Translations under genes and position numbers: made by a program
Notes under the pieces: model-generated
The model's database searches: none
Seen by the model: the letters and a program-made list of their open reading frames with translations, nothing else
Told to the model about the DNA's origin: nothing
In this document: positions 1 to 5,375 of the stretch, piece after piece
Position numbering within the stretch: position 1 is the stretch's first letter
Layout: each line of letters opens with the position of its first letter
Origin: Cycloclasticus sp.
GTDB taxonomy: Bacteria > Pseudomonadota > Gammaproteobacteria > Methylococcales > Cycloclasticaceae
Assembly: GCA_019090295.1 (NCBI GenBank)
Contig: JAHRWG010000237.1
Location: 1-5,375 of the forward strand
Length of the DNA stretch: 5,375 nt
Direction: 5' to 3'

Positions 1-810
1 TTGAATATCTTTAAAGCCCTTAATGTCTCTAAAGCCAGCTAATTCTAACAAATTATGAACCTCTCTTCCTTGTTGATAGCCATGTTCAAATAAAAGAAAT
101 CCTTGGTTGTTTAAATGCTCAGAGGCTCCGTTAATGATCTGCTTGATATCTTGCAAGCCGTGTTGCCCAGAAACTAGGGCGGAATCAGGCTCAAACTGTA
201 TGTCACCGCTGCTCAGGTGAGGGTCAAGTTTATCTATATAAGGTGGGTTGCTTACGATCAAGTCAACACGCACATGGCGGATGTCATTGAACCAGTCGCT
301 TTTAATCAATTGAATATTGTTGACGCTGTGTCGCGTTATGTTTTTTTGCGCGACAAGCAGAGCGTTATGGCTAGCATCAATGGCAATAATATTAGCCTTA
401 TTGAATTCGCATGCCAGGGTGACGGCAATGGCACCACTACCGGTCCCCATATCTAAGGCTGAAAATGCATGGGTAGGCGAAAATAATGTTTGAATGATGT
501 CAATCAGTAGTTCGGTGTCTGGTCGAGGAATTAAAACATCGGGGGAGACTATAAAAGAGCGAGACCAAAACTCGCGCTCCCCTACTAAATAAGCAATAGG
601 CTGCCCTGCCGAACGCTGCTCAAGGAGTTGATGAAATGTGTATTCTTGCGCGTCTGATAACTCCTTTTCGGGCCAAGTCCGTAAATAAGCGGTATTTTTC
701 TTCAGCAGATGTGCAAGTAGTACCTCCGTATCTAAACGGCTAGTGGAATACTCCTTTAAGGCCTTTATACCAATTGCTATGGCAGACGTGATGTTTAAAC
801 GGTCGCTCAT
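1..810 (-). CDS. prmC: Peptide chain release factor N5-glutamine methyltransferase PrmC (HemK), C-terminus cut by window edge
   Basis: This is the S-adenosylmethionine-dependent enzyme that N5-methylates the glutamine of the GGQ motif in release factors 1 and 2 in the cytoplasm, which speeds peptide release. I read 270 codons from ATG at 808-810 to the window edge with no stop. The E. coli protein is 277 residues and aligns almost to its end, so only about 10 residues are missing. Residues 1-75 form the helical N-terminal domain that holds the release factor. The methyltransferase fold follows, with IPRPDTE at 94-100, the SAM-binding loop LDMGTGSGAIA at 119-129, an acidic residue at D145, and the diagnostic NPPY at 188-191 (bases 238-249) that binds the substrate glutamine. 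A GDIQFEP segment follows, typical of PrmC rather than PrmB. It starts eight bases after prfA stops and lacks a clear Shine-Dalgarno sequence, so translational coupling to prfA is likely. Function is known for the family; the identification here rests on motifs and context and is very secure. Confidence 0.96.
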   Translation of the reverse strand, partial: MSDRLNITSAIAIGIKALKEYSTSRLDTEVLLAHLLKKNTAYLRTWPEKELSDAQEYTFHQLLEQRSAGQPIAYLVGEREFWSRSFIVSPDVLIPRPDTELLIDIIQTLFSPTHAFSALDMGTGSGAIAVTLACEFNKANIIAIDASHNALLVAQKNITRHSVNNIQLIKSDWFNDIRHVRVDLIVSNPPYIDKLDPHLSSGDIQFEPDSALVSGQHGLQDIKQIINGASEHLNNQGFLLFEHGYQQGREVHNLLELAGFRDIKGFKDIQ

Positions 811-818
811 ATTGCTGC

Positions 819-1907
819 TTAGTCATTAGAGCCAAGCTGGGTTAATTGATCGGCTTGATGCTCTTGTATTAAAGGGTCAATGATTTGATCAAGCGCGCCT
901 TGCATAACCTCATCTAGTTTATAGAGGGTTAAATTGATGCGATGGTCGGTGACGCGGCCCTGTGGGTAGTTATAGGTTCTTATACGCTCAGATCGGTCAC
1001 CACTACCGACCTGTAGTCGTCTGGATTCCGCTTGTTCGGAGTCAATTTTGTCTTGCTCTGCAGTGAGGATGCGCGATTTTAATAAGGACATGGCTCGTGC
1101 ACGATTTTTATGTTGAGAGCGTTCATCCTGGCATTCGACAACCGTTCCAGTAGGAAGGTGGGTTAATCGAATGGCTGAGTCGGTTTTGTTAACATGTTGG
1201 CCACCAGCGCCCGATGCGCGAAACGTGTCAACACGTAAGTCACCTGATTTTATATCAATGTCATCCATTTCATCTGCTTCGGGCATAATAGCCACCGTGC
1301 AAGCAGACGTGTGGACGCGGCCCTGAGACTCTGTTTCAGGAACGCGCTGAACGCGATGTGCGCCTGACTCAAACTTGAGTTGTGAATAGACATCATTACC
1401 TTCAATTCGAGCAATAACTTCTTTGTAACCACCATGATCACCATGGCTTTCGGTAATAACTTCAAAGGTCCAACGTTTCTTTTCAGCAAAGCGTAGGTAC
1501 ATGCGGTATAGATCACCGGAAAAAATAGCCGCTTCTGCGCCGCCAGTTCCTGCACGTATTTCAAGAAAGGCATTTTTTCCATCATTTGGGTCTTTGGGAA
1601 GCAGTAATACCTGTAGCTCTCTTTCTAGCTGGGTGAGAGTCGCATTAGCTTCTTTTAGCTCATCCTTTGCCATGGCTTTAATGTCAGCGTCACTATCGCT
1701 GAGCATGGCTGTTGCAGCTTCTTTGTCATCAAGTGTGACAAGGTAATTATTGTAGGTACTAATGATCGGATCGAGTTGAGCGTACTCTTGACTTAATGAG
1801 CGAAATTTATTTTGGTCACTTTGGATGCTGGGCTCGGACAGTAAGCCAGAAATTTCCTCAAAGCGCTCAGATAGTGTGTCTAGCTTATGTAGAATTGATA
1901 TATTCAC
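819..1907 (-). CDS. prfA: Peptide chain release factor 1 (RF1), complete, GTG start
   Basis: RF1 recognises UAA and UAG in the ribosomal A site and triggers hydrolysis of peptidyl-tRNA. The 362-residue product matches the usual length (E. coli 360). Residues 1-105 are the helical N-terminal domain. The stop-codon reading motif of the PxT type is P190-E191-T192, within [15 protein letters not shown]. This distinguishes RF1 from RF2, which has SPF. The catalytic GGQ is at 235-237 (bases 1197-1205), inside [18 protein letters not shown], and Q237 is the predicted PrmC methylation site. The start is GTG at 1905-1907: the N-terminus [19 protein letters not shown] aligns with the E. coli RF1 N-terminus. 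Upstream there is only a weak AGAAGA purine tract. The hemA stop codon lies one base upstream, so ribosomes finishing hemA probably re-initiate here. The stop is TAA. No internal frameshift is present, unlike RF2 genes. Confidence 0.98.
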   Translation of the reverse strand: MNISILHKLDTLSERFEEISGLLSEPSIQSDQNKFRSLSQEYAQLDPIISTYNNYLVTLDDKEAATAMLSDSDADIKAMAKDELKEANATLTQLERELQVLLLPKDPNDGKNAFLEIRAGTGGAEAAIFSGDLYRMYLRFAEKKRWTFEVITESHGDHGGYKEVIARIEGNDVYSQLKFESGAHRVQRVPETESQGRVHTSACTVAIMPEADEMDDIDIKSGDLRVDTFRASGAGGQHVNKTDSAIRLTHLPTGTVVECQDERSQHKNRARAMSLLKSRILTAEQDKIDSEQAESRRLQVGSGDRSERIRTYNYPQGRVTDHRINLTLYKLDEVMQGALDQIIDPLIQEHQADQLTQLGSND

Positions 1908-1908
1908 G

Positions 1909-3159
1909 TTAATCTTCTAATTTAAAAAGGTGTTGTGCTGCAGATAGTAATTGATAGTTTCCCTCGGCAGCTGCTTTTTTTAGACTGCTGCTAGGTTGGT
2001 GGAGAATTTTATTGGTTAAGTCGTTGGAAAGCCGAGTTAAAACTTGTTCAGCTTCAGCGCCGTTTCGTATGGCCTTTAATGCCTTGCCAAGTAGTTCATT
2101 GCGGGCTGATTCCGAGTTTTTTCTAAGTTGATAGATCGTTTTTGAAGCGCTTTGAGCGTTAACCCAGGTTTGAAAGTATGGTATTTGGATGTCAATAATA
2201 TCTTCAGCCTGTTCCGCGGCCTCGCGTCTGGATTGCAAGCCATCATCAACAATGTTTTTAAGGTCGTCAACACAGTAAAGGTAAACGTCGCTTAAAAGCC
2301 CAACTTCTTTTTCAATGTCATGTGGAACCGCGAGATCCATCATAAACATTGGTTTATGTTTGCGTTTTAATATAGCAGTTTCAACGCTTCCCTTGCCTAA
2401 AATAGGGAGCTGACTAGCCGTTGATGAAATAATGATATCTGCTTCTGCCAGGTGGTCAGGTATATCTCTTATTTCAATGGCATAACCATTTCCATGCGAA
2501 GCAATAGCATGCGCCTTCTCAATGGTGCGGTTAGCAACAATCAACTGACCAATGCCTTGCTCTTTAAGGTGCTGGGCTGATAGCTCAATTGTCTCTCCTG
2601 CACCAATCAAAAGGGCAGTATGTTGCTGGAGGTCACCAAAAATTTGTTGAGCTAATTTAACGCCAGCAAAGGCAACGGACACGGGGCTTGATCCAATGGC
2701 TGTATCAGTACGCACTTTCTTTGCGACTTGGAACGTATGCTGAAAAAGGCGGCCGAGGTATTTTCCAATGGTGCCTGCGGTTTGCGCTTGTTGATAAGCA
2801 GACTTCATTTGGCCAAGAATTTGTGGTTCGCCTAGGACCATAGAATCTAAGCCGCAAGCTACTCGTGACATATGCTTGATAGACGCAGTATCACTGTGGC
2901 TATATATGTATTGCCGGATATCCGTCTCAGAGAGGTTATGTTGAGAGGCCAGCCATTTAACAACTTCCTCAATCGTTTGCGGGGCTGTTGCGCAATAAAT
3001 TTCAGTTCGATTGCAGGTTGATAATATTGCAGCTTCTTCGATAGACGTTAGGCTCTGTAAAGACTGTAGTGATTGACTAAGGCGCTCAGGCGAAAAGACG
3101 AGCTTCTCACGAATCTCGATAGGTGCAGTATTATGATTGAGTCCTAGCGTAAGTAACAT
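1909..3159 (-). CDS. hemA: Glutamyl-tRNA reductase HemA, complete
   Basis: HemA reduces glutamyl-tRNA(Glu) with NADPH to glutamate-1-semialdehyde, the first committed step of C5-pathway tetrapyrrole (haem) synthesis in the cytoplasm. The 416-residue product has the family length. In order: the N-terminal catalytic domain with [15 protein letters not shown] at 5-19 and the STCNRTEIY block at 47-55, where C49 is the thioester nucleophile (E. coli Cys50). The hallmark [15 protein letters not shown] follows at 103-117. The NADPH-binding domain has GAGE at 186-189 and a VANRT segment at 208-212. A long spinal helix leads to the C-terminal dimerisation domain, with [14 protein letters not shown] near 384-398. 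One oddity is H280 in AVPHDIE, where AVPRDIE is the common form. The ATG at 3157-3159 gives an N-terminus matching the family; its Shine-Dalgarno sequence is poor (AAAAG). It is the first gene of the hemA-prfA-prmC operon, with a candidate promoter at 3196-3201. Confidence 0.98.
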   Translation of the reverse strand: MLLTLGLNHNTAPIEIREKLVFSPERLSQSLQSLQSLTSIEEAAILSTCNRTEIYCATAPQTIEEVVKWLASQHNLSETDIRQYIYSHSDTASIKHMSRVACGLDSMVLGEPQILGQMKSAYQQAQTAGTIGKYLGRLFQHTFQVAKKVRTDTAIGSSPVSVAFAGVKLAQQIFGDLQQHTALLIGAGETIELSAQHLKEQGIGQLIVANRTIEKAHAIASHGNGYAIEIRDIPDHLAEADIIISSTASQLPILGKGSVETAILKRKHKPMFMMDLAVPHDIEKEVGLLSDVYLYCVDDLKNIVDDGLQSRREAAEQAEDIIDIQIPYFQTWVNAQSASKTIYQLRKNSESARNELLGKALKAIRNGAEAEQVLTRLSNDLTNKILHQPSSSLKKAAAEGNYQLLSAAQHLFKLED

Positions 3160-3173
3160 GTACTTTTGTGTGT

Positions 3174-3203
3174 TTTACTTCAGTCTAATTAAGTTATTAT
3201 AAA
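3174..3203 (+). promoter_or_regulatory. Possible distal promoter for the TPR lipoprotein-lolB operon
   Basis: TTTACT at 3174-3179 (4 of 6 matches to TTGACA) is followed after 18 bases by TATAAA at 3198-3203 (5 of 6 matches to TATAAT). Its -10 physically overlaps the minus-strand -10 of hemA. If used, the transcript would start near 3210 and carry a leader of about 110 bases including the hairpin at 3273-3300. The region is AT-rich, so chance matches are expected, and the proximal candidate at 3258-3286 is at least as good. Confidence 0.3.
3196..3201 (-). promoter_or_regulatory. Candidate -10 box for the hemA-prfA-prmC operon
   Basis: Read on the minus strand, these six bases are TATAAT, a perfect sigma70 -10 hexamer, about 36 bases upstream of the hemA ATG. 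The predicted transcription start is near 3189, giving a leader of about 30 bases. No convincing -35 hexamer lies at 16-18 bases spacing (GAACAT at best), and there is no extended TGn motif. If real, it may be weak or activator-dependent. The consensus match is seen; activity is inferred. Confidence 0.5.
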
Positions 3204-3257
3204 CGTATTCACCATTAGTATGTTCTATTGTTTAATGGACGAGAAACAAGGTGTTAT

Positions 3258-3286
3258 TTGATTGGTTGATGCTGACCGAGTTTAAT
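3258..3286 (+). promoter_or_regulatory. Candidate proximal promoter for the TPR lipoprotein-lolB operon
   Basis: TTGATT at 3258-3263 (4 of 6 to the -35 consensus) and TTTAAT at 3281-3286 (5 of 6 to the -10 consensus) are separated by the optimal 17 bases. The start site would fall near 3293, leaving a leader of about 28 bases. The -10 lies inside the palindrome at 3273-3300, so a protein bound there could block it. Sequence match only; not proven. Confidence 0.42.
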
Positions 3287-3300
3287 TTTAAGCTCGGTTA
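3273..3300 (+). promoter_or_regulatory. 12-pair inverted repeat (hairpin or operator) upstream of the TPR gene
   Basis: Arms 3273-3284 and 3289-3300 pair over 12 positions (10 Watson-Crick, 2 G-U) around a four-base loop, AUUU. The GC-rich core is ACCGAG against CTCGGT. No T-tract follows on either strand, so it is not a standard intrinsic terminator. It ends about ten bases before the Shine-Dalgarno sequence. It may be an operator over the proximal -10, or a 5' leader hairpin if the distal promoter is used. The structure is seen; the role is inferred. Confidence 0.5.
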
Positions 3301-3309
3301 TTAAATTAA

Positions 3310-3317
3310 GAGAGGGG
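3310..3317 (+). promoter_or_regulatory. Ribosome binding site of the TPR lipoprotein gene
   Basis: The purine run GAGAGGGG, containing GAGG at 3312-3315, lies five bases before the ATG at 3321. It is the only strong Shine-Dalgarno sequence in the window and fixes the start that yields a complete lipoprotein signal peptide. Confidence 0.75.
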
Positions 3318-3320
3318 TCG

Positions 3321-5060
3321 ATGTTTTTAAAAAACCTAGGGTTGCTTACAACTTTTATTCTAATGGTGGGTTGTGCGTCGCTGAATAGTGATAATGGAAA
3401 AACACCCATCAGCAAGCAGGGTGGCGATGCGAACGTGCTGTTACCTGAGCTGGATAAGAGTGCTAAAAATGTAGCGGTGTCTCCTATGAGCTCGGCCATG
3501 CTGTTCAGTTTGTTAGGCGGTGAGATTGCAGGACAAAGAGGAGAAATGCACTTGGCCTCTGCCTTTTATACAGATGCTTCTAGACGTTCTGGCGATCCTC
3601 AGGTAGCATTAAGGGCAGCTCAGATAGCGTTATTCACTAATAATACGTCGGCGGCTAAGTCTGCAATTGAGTTGCTGCTGCAAAAAGGAGTGACGACCCC
3701 TCAAGTTCAGCGTTTGGCGTTAGCAGTGTATTTGCGTTTAAGCGATCTGGTTAATAGTCAAAAGTATACAGCTAACCTTTTGAATGAAAACTCAGTTCCC
3801 GTAAGGAATACGGTTCTTAATGTTGGGCAAATTATTCTTAAAAACTCAGCGCCAGAAATTGCAGAAGAAATGGTTGATTATTTGCTTAGCAAAAGTCAGC
3901 ATGAAGCTGCAGCCTACCTTGTTCAGTCACAGTTTAAATTGAATCAGGGTGATCTAATAGGTGCTACTCAGGCGGCAAGAAATGTTGTAAAGCAAGATAA
4001 ACACTGGTCGATGGGGTTTGTGCAGCTTGCAAAGGTTTATGAGGCGCAAGGAGATGTGAAGCAAGCCTTGTTGGTGTTGAAGGAGGCTCAAGAAGAACTG
4101 GATGACGTGATACTGCTAAAAGCCTATGGGCAGCTGTTAGCGCGAGATGCTCAGTATGGGTTGGCAGAAAAGTCATTGAAACAGGTATTGAAGAAAAGGC
4201 CGGCTGATGCCGAAGCTACCTATGCCCTTGGGCTTGTGCAGCTTAAGCAAAATGATAGTTTGAGTGCATCTCGTCAATTTCAAAAATTAGTGAGCCACGC
4301 GGCTTACCATTCCAAAGCAGTGTTTTATTTGGGGCGTATCGCTTACCAGAAAAAACATTATAGTCATGCTTTAAAGTGGTATGCCCAGGTAGCGTTGGGC
4401 TCCGAATATATACCCGCTCAAAAAACCATGGCTATGATTGAAGGGGCTATGGGTAACGTGGAAGCGGCAAGAAGACGATTGAAAGACCTACGCGAGAGGT
4501 ATTCGGCGGAAGAAAAGCAGCTTTATTTATTAGAGGCAGAAATATTATTGGATGAGCAGCAGTATGAGCAGGTGTACGCGCTGATGACGGAAGCATTAAA
4601 TAAGGATGGCGAGGCGGTAACGATAAGATACACTCGATCTATTGCGTTAACAGAGTTAAGTAAGACGAGTGAGGCAGAGAAGGACTTATTGCTGGTCTTA
4701 GATGCAGACCCAGTAAGTGCAAATACACTAAATGCACTTGGTTATCTTTTAGCCAGTAAGACGTTTCGTTTTAAAGAGGCGCGCCAATACCTCACTAAAG
4801 CGCTTTCACTAAAACCAAGCGAGCCAGCAATACTGGATAGCATGGGTTGGTTAGACTACAGAGAAGGGCGGTACGAAAAAGCGTTAGATTTGCTACAACG
4901 AGCACATGCCGCTTCCCCTGAAGGTGAAATTGCCGCTCATTTAGGTGAGGTGTTATGGGTATTGGGGCGGCAGGCTGAGGCAAGAGAAATTTGGACGGCA
5001 GCTGCTATGCGAGACCCAGGTAATAAACACTTACTAGAAGCGTTGAAGAAACTAAAGTGA
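3321..5060 (+). CDS. lbcA: TPR-repeat outer-membrane lipoprotein, LbcA-like (CtpA protease partner)
   Basis: This is a 579-residue predicted periplasm-facing lipoprotein. Residues 1-17 are a short signal peptide (lysine at 4, hydrophobic 6-16), followed by the lipobox MVGC with C18 as the lipidated residue. Ala-Ser at +2/+3, with no Asp at +2, predicts sorting to the outer membrane. After a polar linker to about residue 55, the rest is helical tetratricopeptide repeats. I can place units starting near 58, 92, 195, 229, 263, 297, 331, 365, 399, 433, 467, 502 and 536. The stretch 125-195 is more degenerate. The best repeats are at 467-569, including DSMGWLDYREGRYEKAL and AAHLGEVLWVLGR. Size, lipobox, repeats and position between hemA and lolB match P. 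aeruginosa PA4667 (LbcA), which binds the carboxyl-terminal processing protease CtpA and helps it degrade peptidoglycan hydrolases. I infer orthology from synteny and architecture; partner binding is unproven. A TPR scaffold with another partner is the alternative. The stop overlaps the lolB start by one base. Confidence 0.88.
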   Translation: MFLKNLGLLTTFILMVGCASLNSDNGKTPISKQGGDANVLLPELDKSAKNVAVSPMSSAMLFSLLGGEIAGQRGEMHLASAFYTDASRRSGDPQVALRAAQIALFTNNTSAAKSAIELLLQKGVTTPQVQRLALAVYLRLSDLVNSQKYTANLLNENSVPVRNTVLNVGQIILKNSAPEIAEEMVDYLLSKSQHEAAAYLVQSQFKLNQGDLIGATQAARNVVKQDKHWSMGFVQLAKVYEAQGDVKQALLVLKEAQEELDDVILLKAYGQLLARDAQYGLAEKSLKQVLKKRPADAEATYALGLVQLKQNDSLSASRQFQKLVSHAAYHSKAVFYLGRIAYQKKHYSHALKWYAQVALGSEYIPAQKTMAMIEGAMGNVEAARRRLKDLRERYSAEEKQLYLLEAEILLDEQQYEQVYALMTEALNKDGEAVTIRYTRSIALTELSKTSEAEKDLLLVLDADPVSANTLNALGYLLASKTFRFKEARQYLTKALSLKPSEPAILDSMGWLDYREGRYEKALDLLQRAHAASPEGEIAAHLGEVLWVLGRQAEAREIWTAAAMRDPGNKHLLEALKKLK

Positions 5061-5375
5061 TGCTGAAAAAGTGCGTTTTATACGCGATGGTTTTATTCTT
5101 GTTGGCTGGTTGTGCATCCTTAAGTAACCAGTGGAAGAAGCCTTTAATCGTAGATAATAAAACAGAAAGGGATAAGCGGTTAGCGATGAAGAACTGGTCC
5201 CTTTCTGGCCGGCTATCAATACGAGATGGTAAGCAATCAAGAATGTCATTAATTAAGTGGCAGCATAATAAAGCATTAGATATATGGGTGCTAAGCTCAT
5301 TGATTGGCCGAACTGTTGCAGAAATAAGCCATACTGGCGGTGTCACATATATTAAAGAGCCCGGAAAGAGTAAAA
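5060..5375 (+). CDS. lolB: Outer-membrane lipoprotein receptor LolB, N-terminal half, cut by window edge
   Basis: LolB is the outer-membrane-anchored lipoprotein that takes lipoproteins from the periplasmic carrier LolA and inserts them into the inner leaflet of the outer membrane. The 105 complete codons present cover about half of a roughly 200-residue protein. Residues 1-17 are the signal peptide, and the canonical lipobox is LAGC with C18 lipidated. Ala-Ser at +2/+3 fits outer-membrane retention. From about residue 45, the sequence NWSLSGRLSIRDGKQS, then LIKWQH and LDIWVLSSLIGRTVAEI, matches the first beta strands of the LolB fold. The hydrophobic L81-I82 probably corresponds to the protruding-loop leucine (mature Leu68 in E. 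coli) needed for membrane insertion; this alignment is mine and approximate. The ATG at 5060-5062 shares its A with the TGA stop of the TPR gene (TGATG) and lacks a strong Shine-Dalgarno sequence, so translation is probably coupled. Confidence 0.93.
   Translation, partial: MLKKCVLYAMVLFLLAGCASLSNQWKKPLIVDNKTERDKRLAMKNWSLSGRLSIRDGKQSRMSLIKWQHNKALDIWVLSSLIGRTVAEISHTGGVTYIKEPGKSK

Noticed and set aside
1..60. Truncation of prmC as a pseudogene
   Set aside because: The frame is open to the edge and aligns with E. coli PrmC to within about ten residues of its end; the missing part is simply outside the window.
217..456. 79-codon plus-strand reading frame opposite prmC
   Set aside because: It lies wholly antisense to the conserved NPPY and SAM-binding region of prmC, has no Shine-Dalgarno sequence and resembles no known protein.
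1332..1340. PET instead of the E. coli PAT tripeptide in RF1
   Set aside because: The middle position of the PxT motif varies naturally, and PETES occurs in ordinary RF1 proteins such as that of Bacillus, so no change in stop-codon specificity is implied.
1501..1746. 81-codon plus-strand reading frame opposite prfA
   Set aside because: Its serine/alanine-rich composition is what the complement of the prfA helical region gives; there is no ribosome site or promoter.
3273..3300. Reading the hairpin as an intrinsic terminator
   Set aside because: No T-tract follows the stem on either strand, and no transcript from an upstream gene would end here because the flanking genes diverge.
3254..3499. 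81-codon minus-strand reading frame spanning the intergenic region and the start of the TPR gene
   Set aside because: It overlaps the signal-peptide coding part of a secure gene and has no start signals. Its length is unremarkable by chance.
5005..5346. 113-codon minus-strand reading frame opposite lolB
   Set aside because: It is antisense to a clear LolB lipoprotein signal and beta-strand region. Its apparent hydrophobic stretches are the complement of lolB codons.

Overview
The window is chromosomal housekeeping DNA, most likely from a gammaproteobacterium. Gene content and order point this way: prmC, prfA and hemA form a minus-strand block, divergent from a plus-strand pair made of a TPR lipoprotein and lolB. 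The same neighbourhood (hemK/prmC, prfA, hemA, a TPR lipoprotein, lolB) is known from Pseudomonas and its relatives. HemA of the glutamyl-tRNA reductase type (C5 pathway) and the presence of LolB fit a beta- or gammaproteobacterium with this locus. The base composition is moderate to AT-leaning, unlike GC-rich pseudomonads, so a marine or related lineage is possible, but I cannot name a genus.

Minus strand, positions 1-3159, transcribed right to left. hemA (glutamyl-tRNA reductase, complete) is followed after one base by prfA (peptide chain release factor 1, GTG start, complete). After eight bases comes prmC (release factor glutamine methyltransferase), which lacks only its last few codons at the left edge. 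The tight spacing indicates one operon. PrmC methylates the GGQ glutamine of the release factor encoded just upstream, so enzyme and substrate are co-transcribed.

Intergenic region, 3160-3320. These 161 bases carry the divergent promoters. There is a perfect TATAAT -10 box for hemA, at least one reasonable sigma70-like promoter for the plus-strand genes, a 12-pair hairpin/palindrome at 3273-3300, and a good Shine-Dalgarno sequence before the TPR gene.

Plus strand, 3321-5375. A 579-residue TPR lipoprotein resembles LbcA of Pseudomonas aeruginosa (PA4667), the partner of the periplasmic protease CtpA. Its stop codon overlaps the start of lolB, the outer-membrane lipoprotein receptor, which runs off the right edge. 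The two encode outer-envelope lipoproteins; LolB would be expected to insert the TPR lipoprotein into the outer membrane.

I see no mobile elements, CRISPR arrays, RNA genes or signs of recent transfer. The points most worth a second look are the LbcA-like protein with its implied protease partner and the palindrome in the divergent control region. I found no convincing evidence of a wholly new system.
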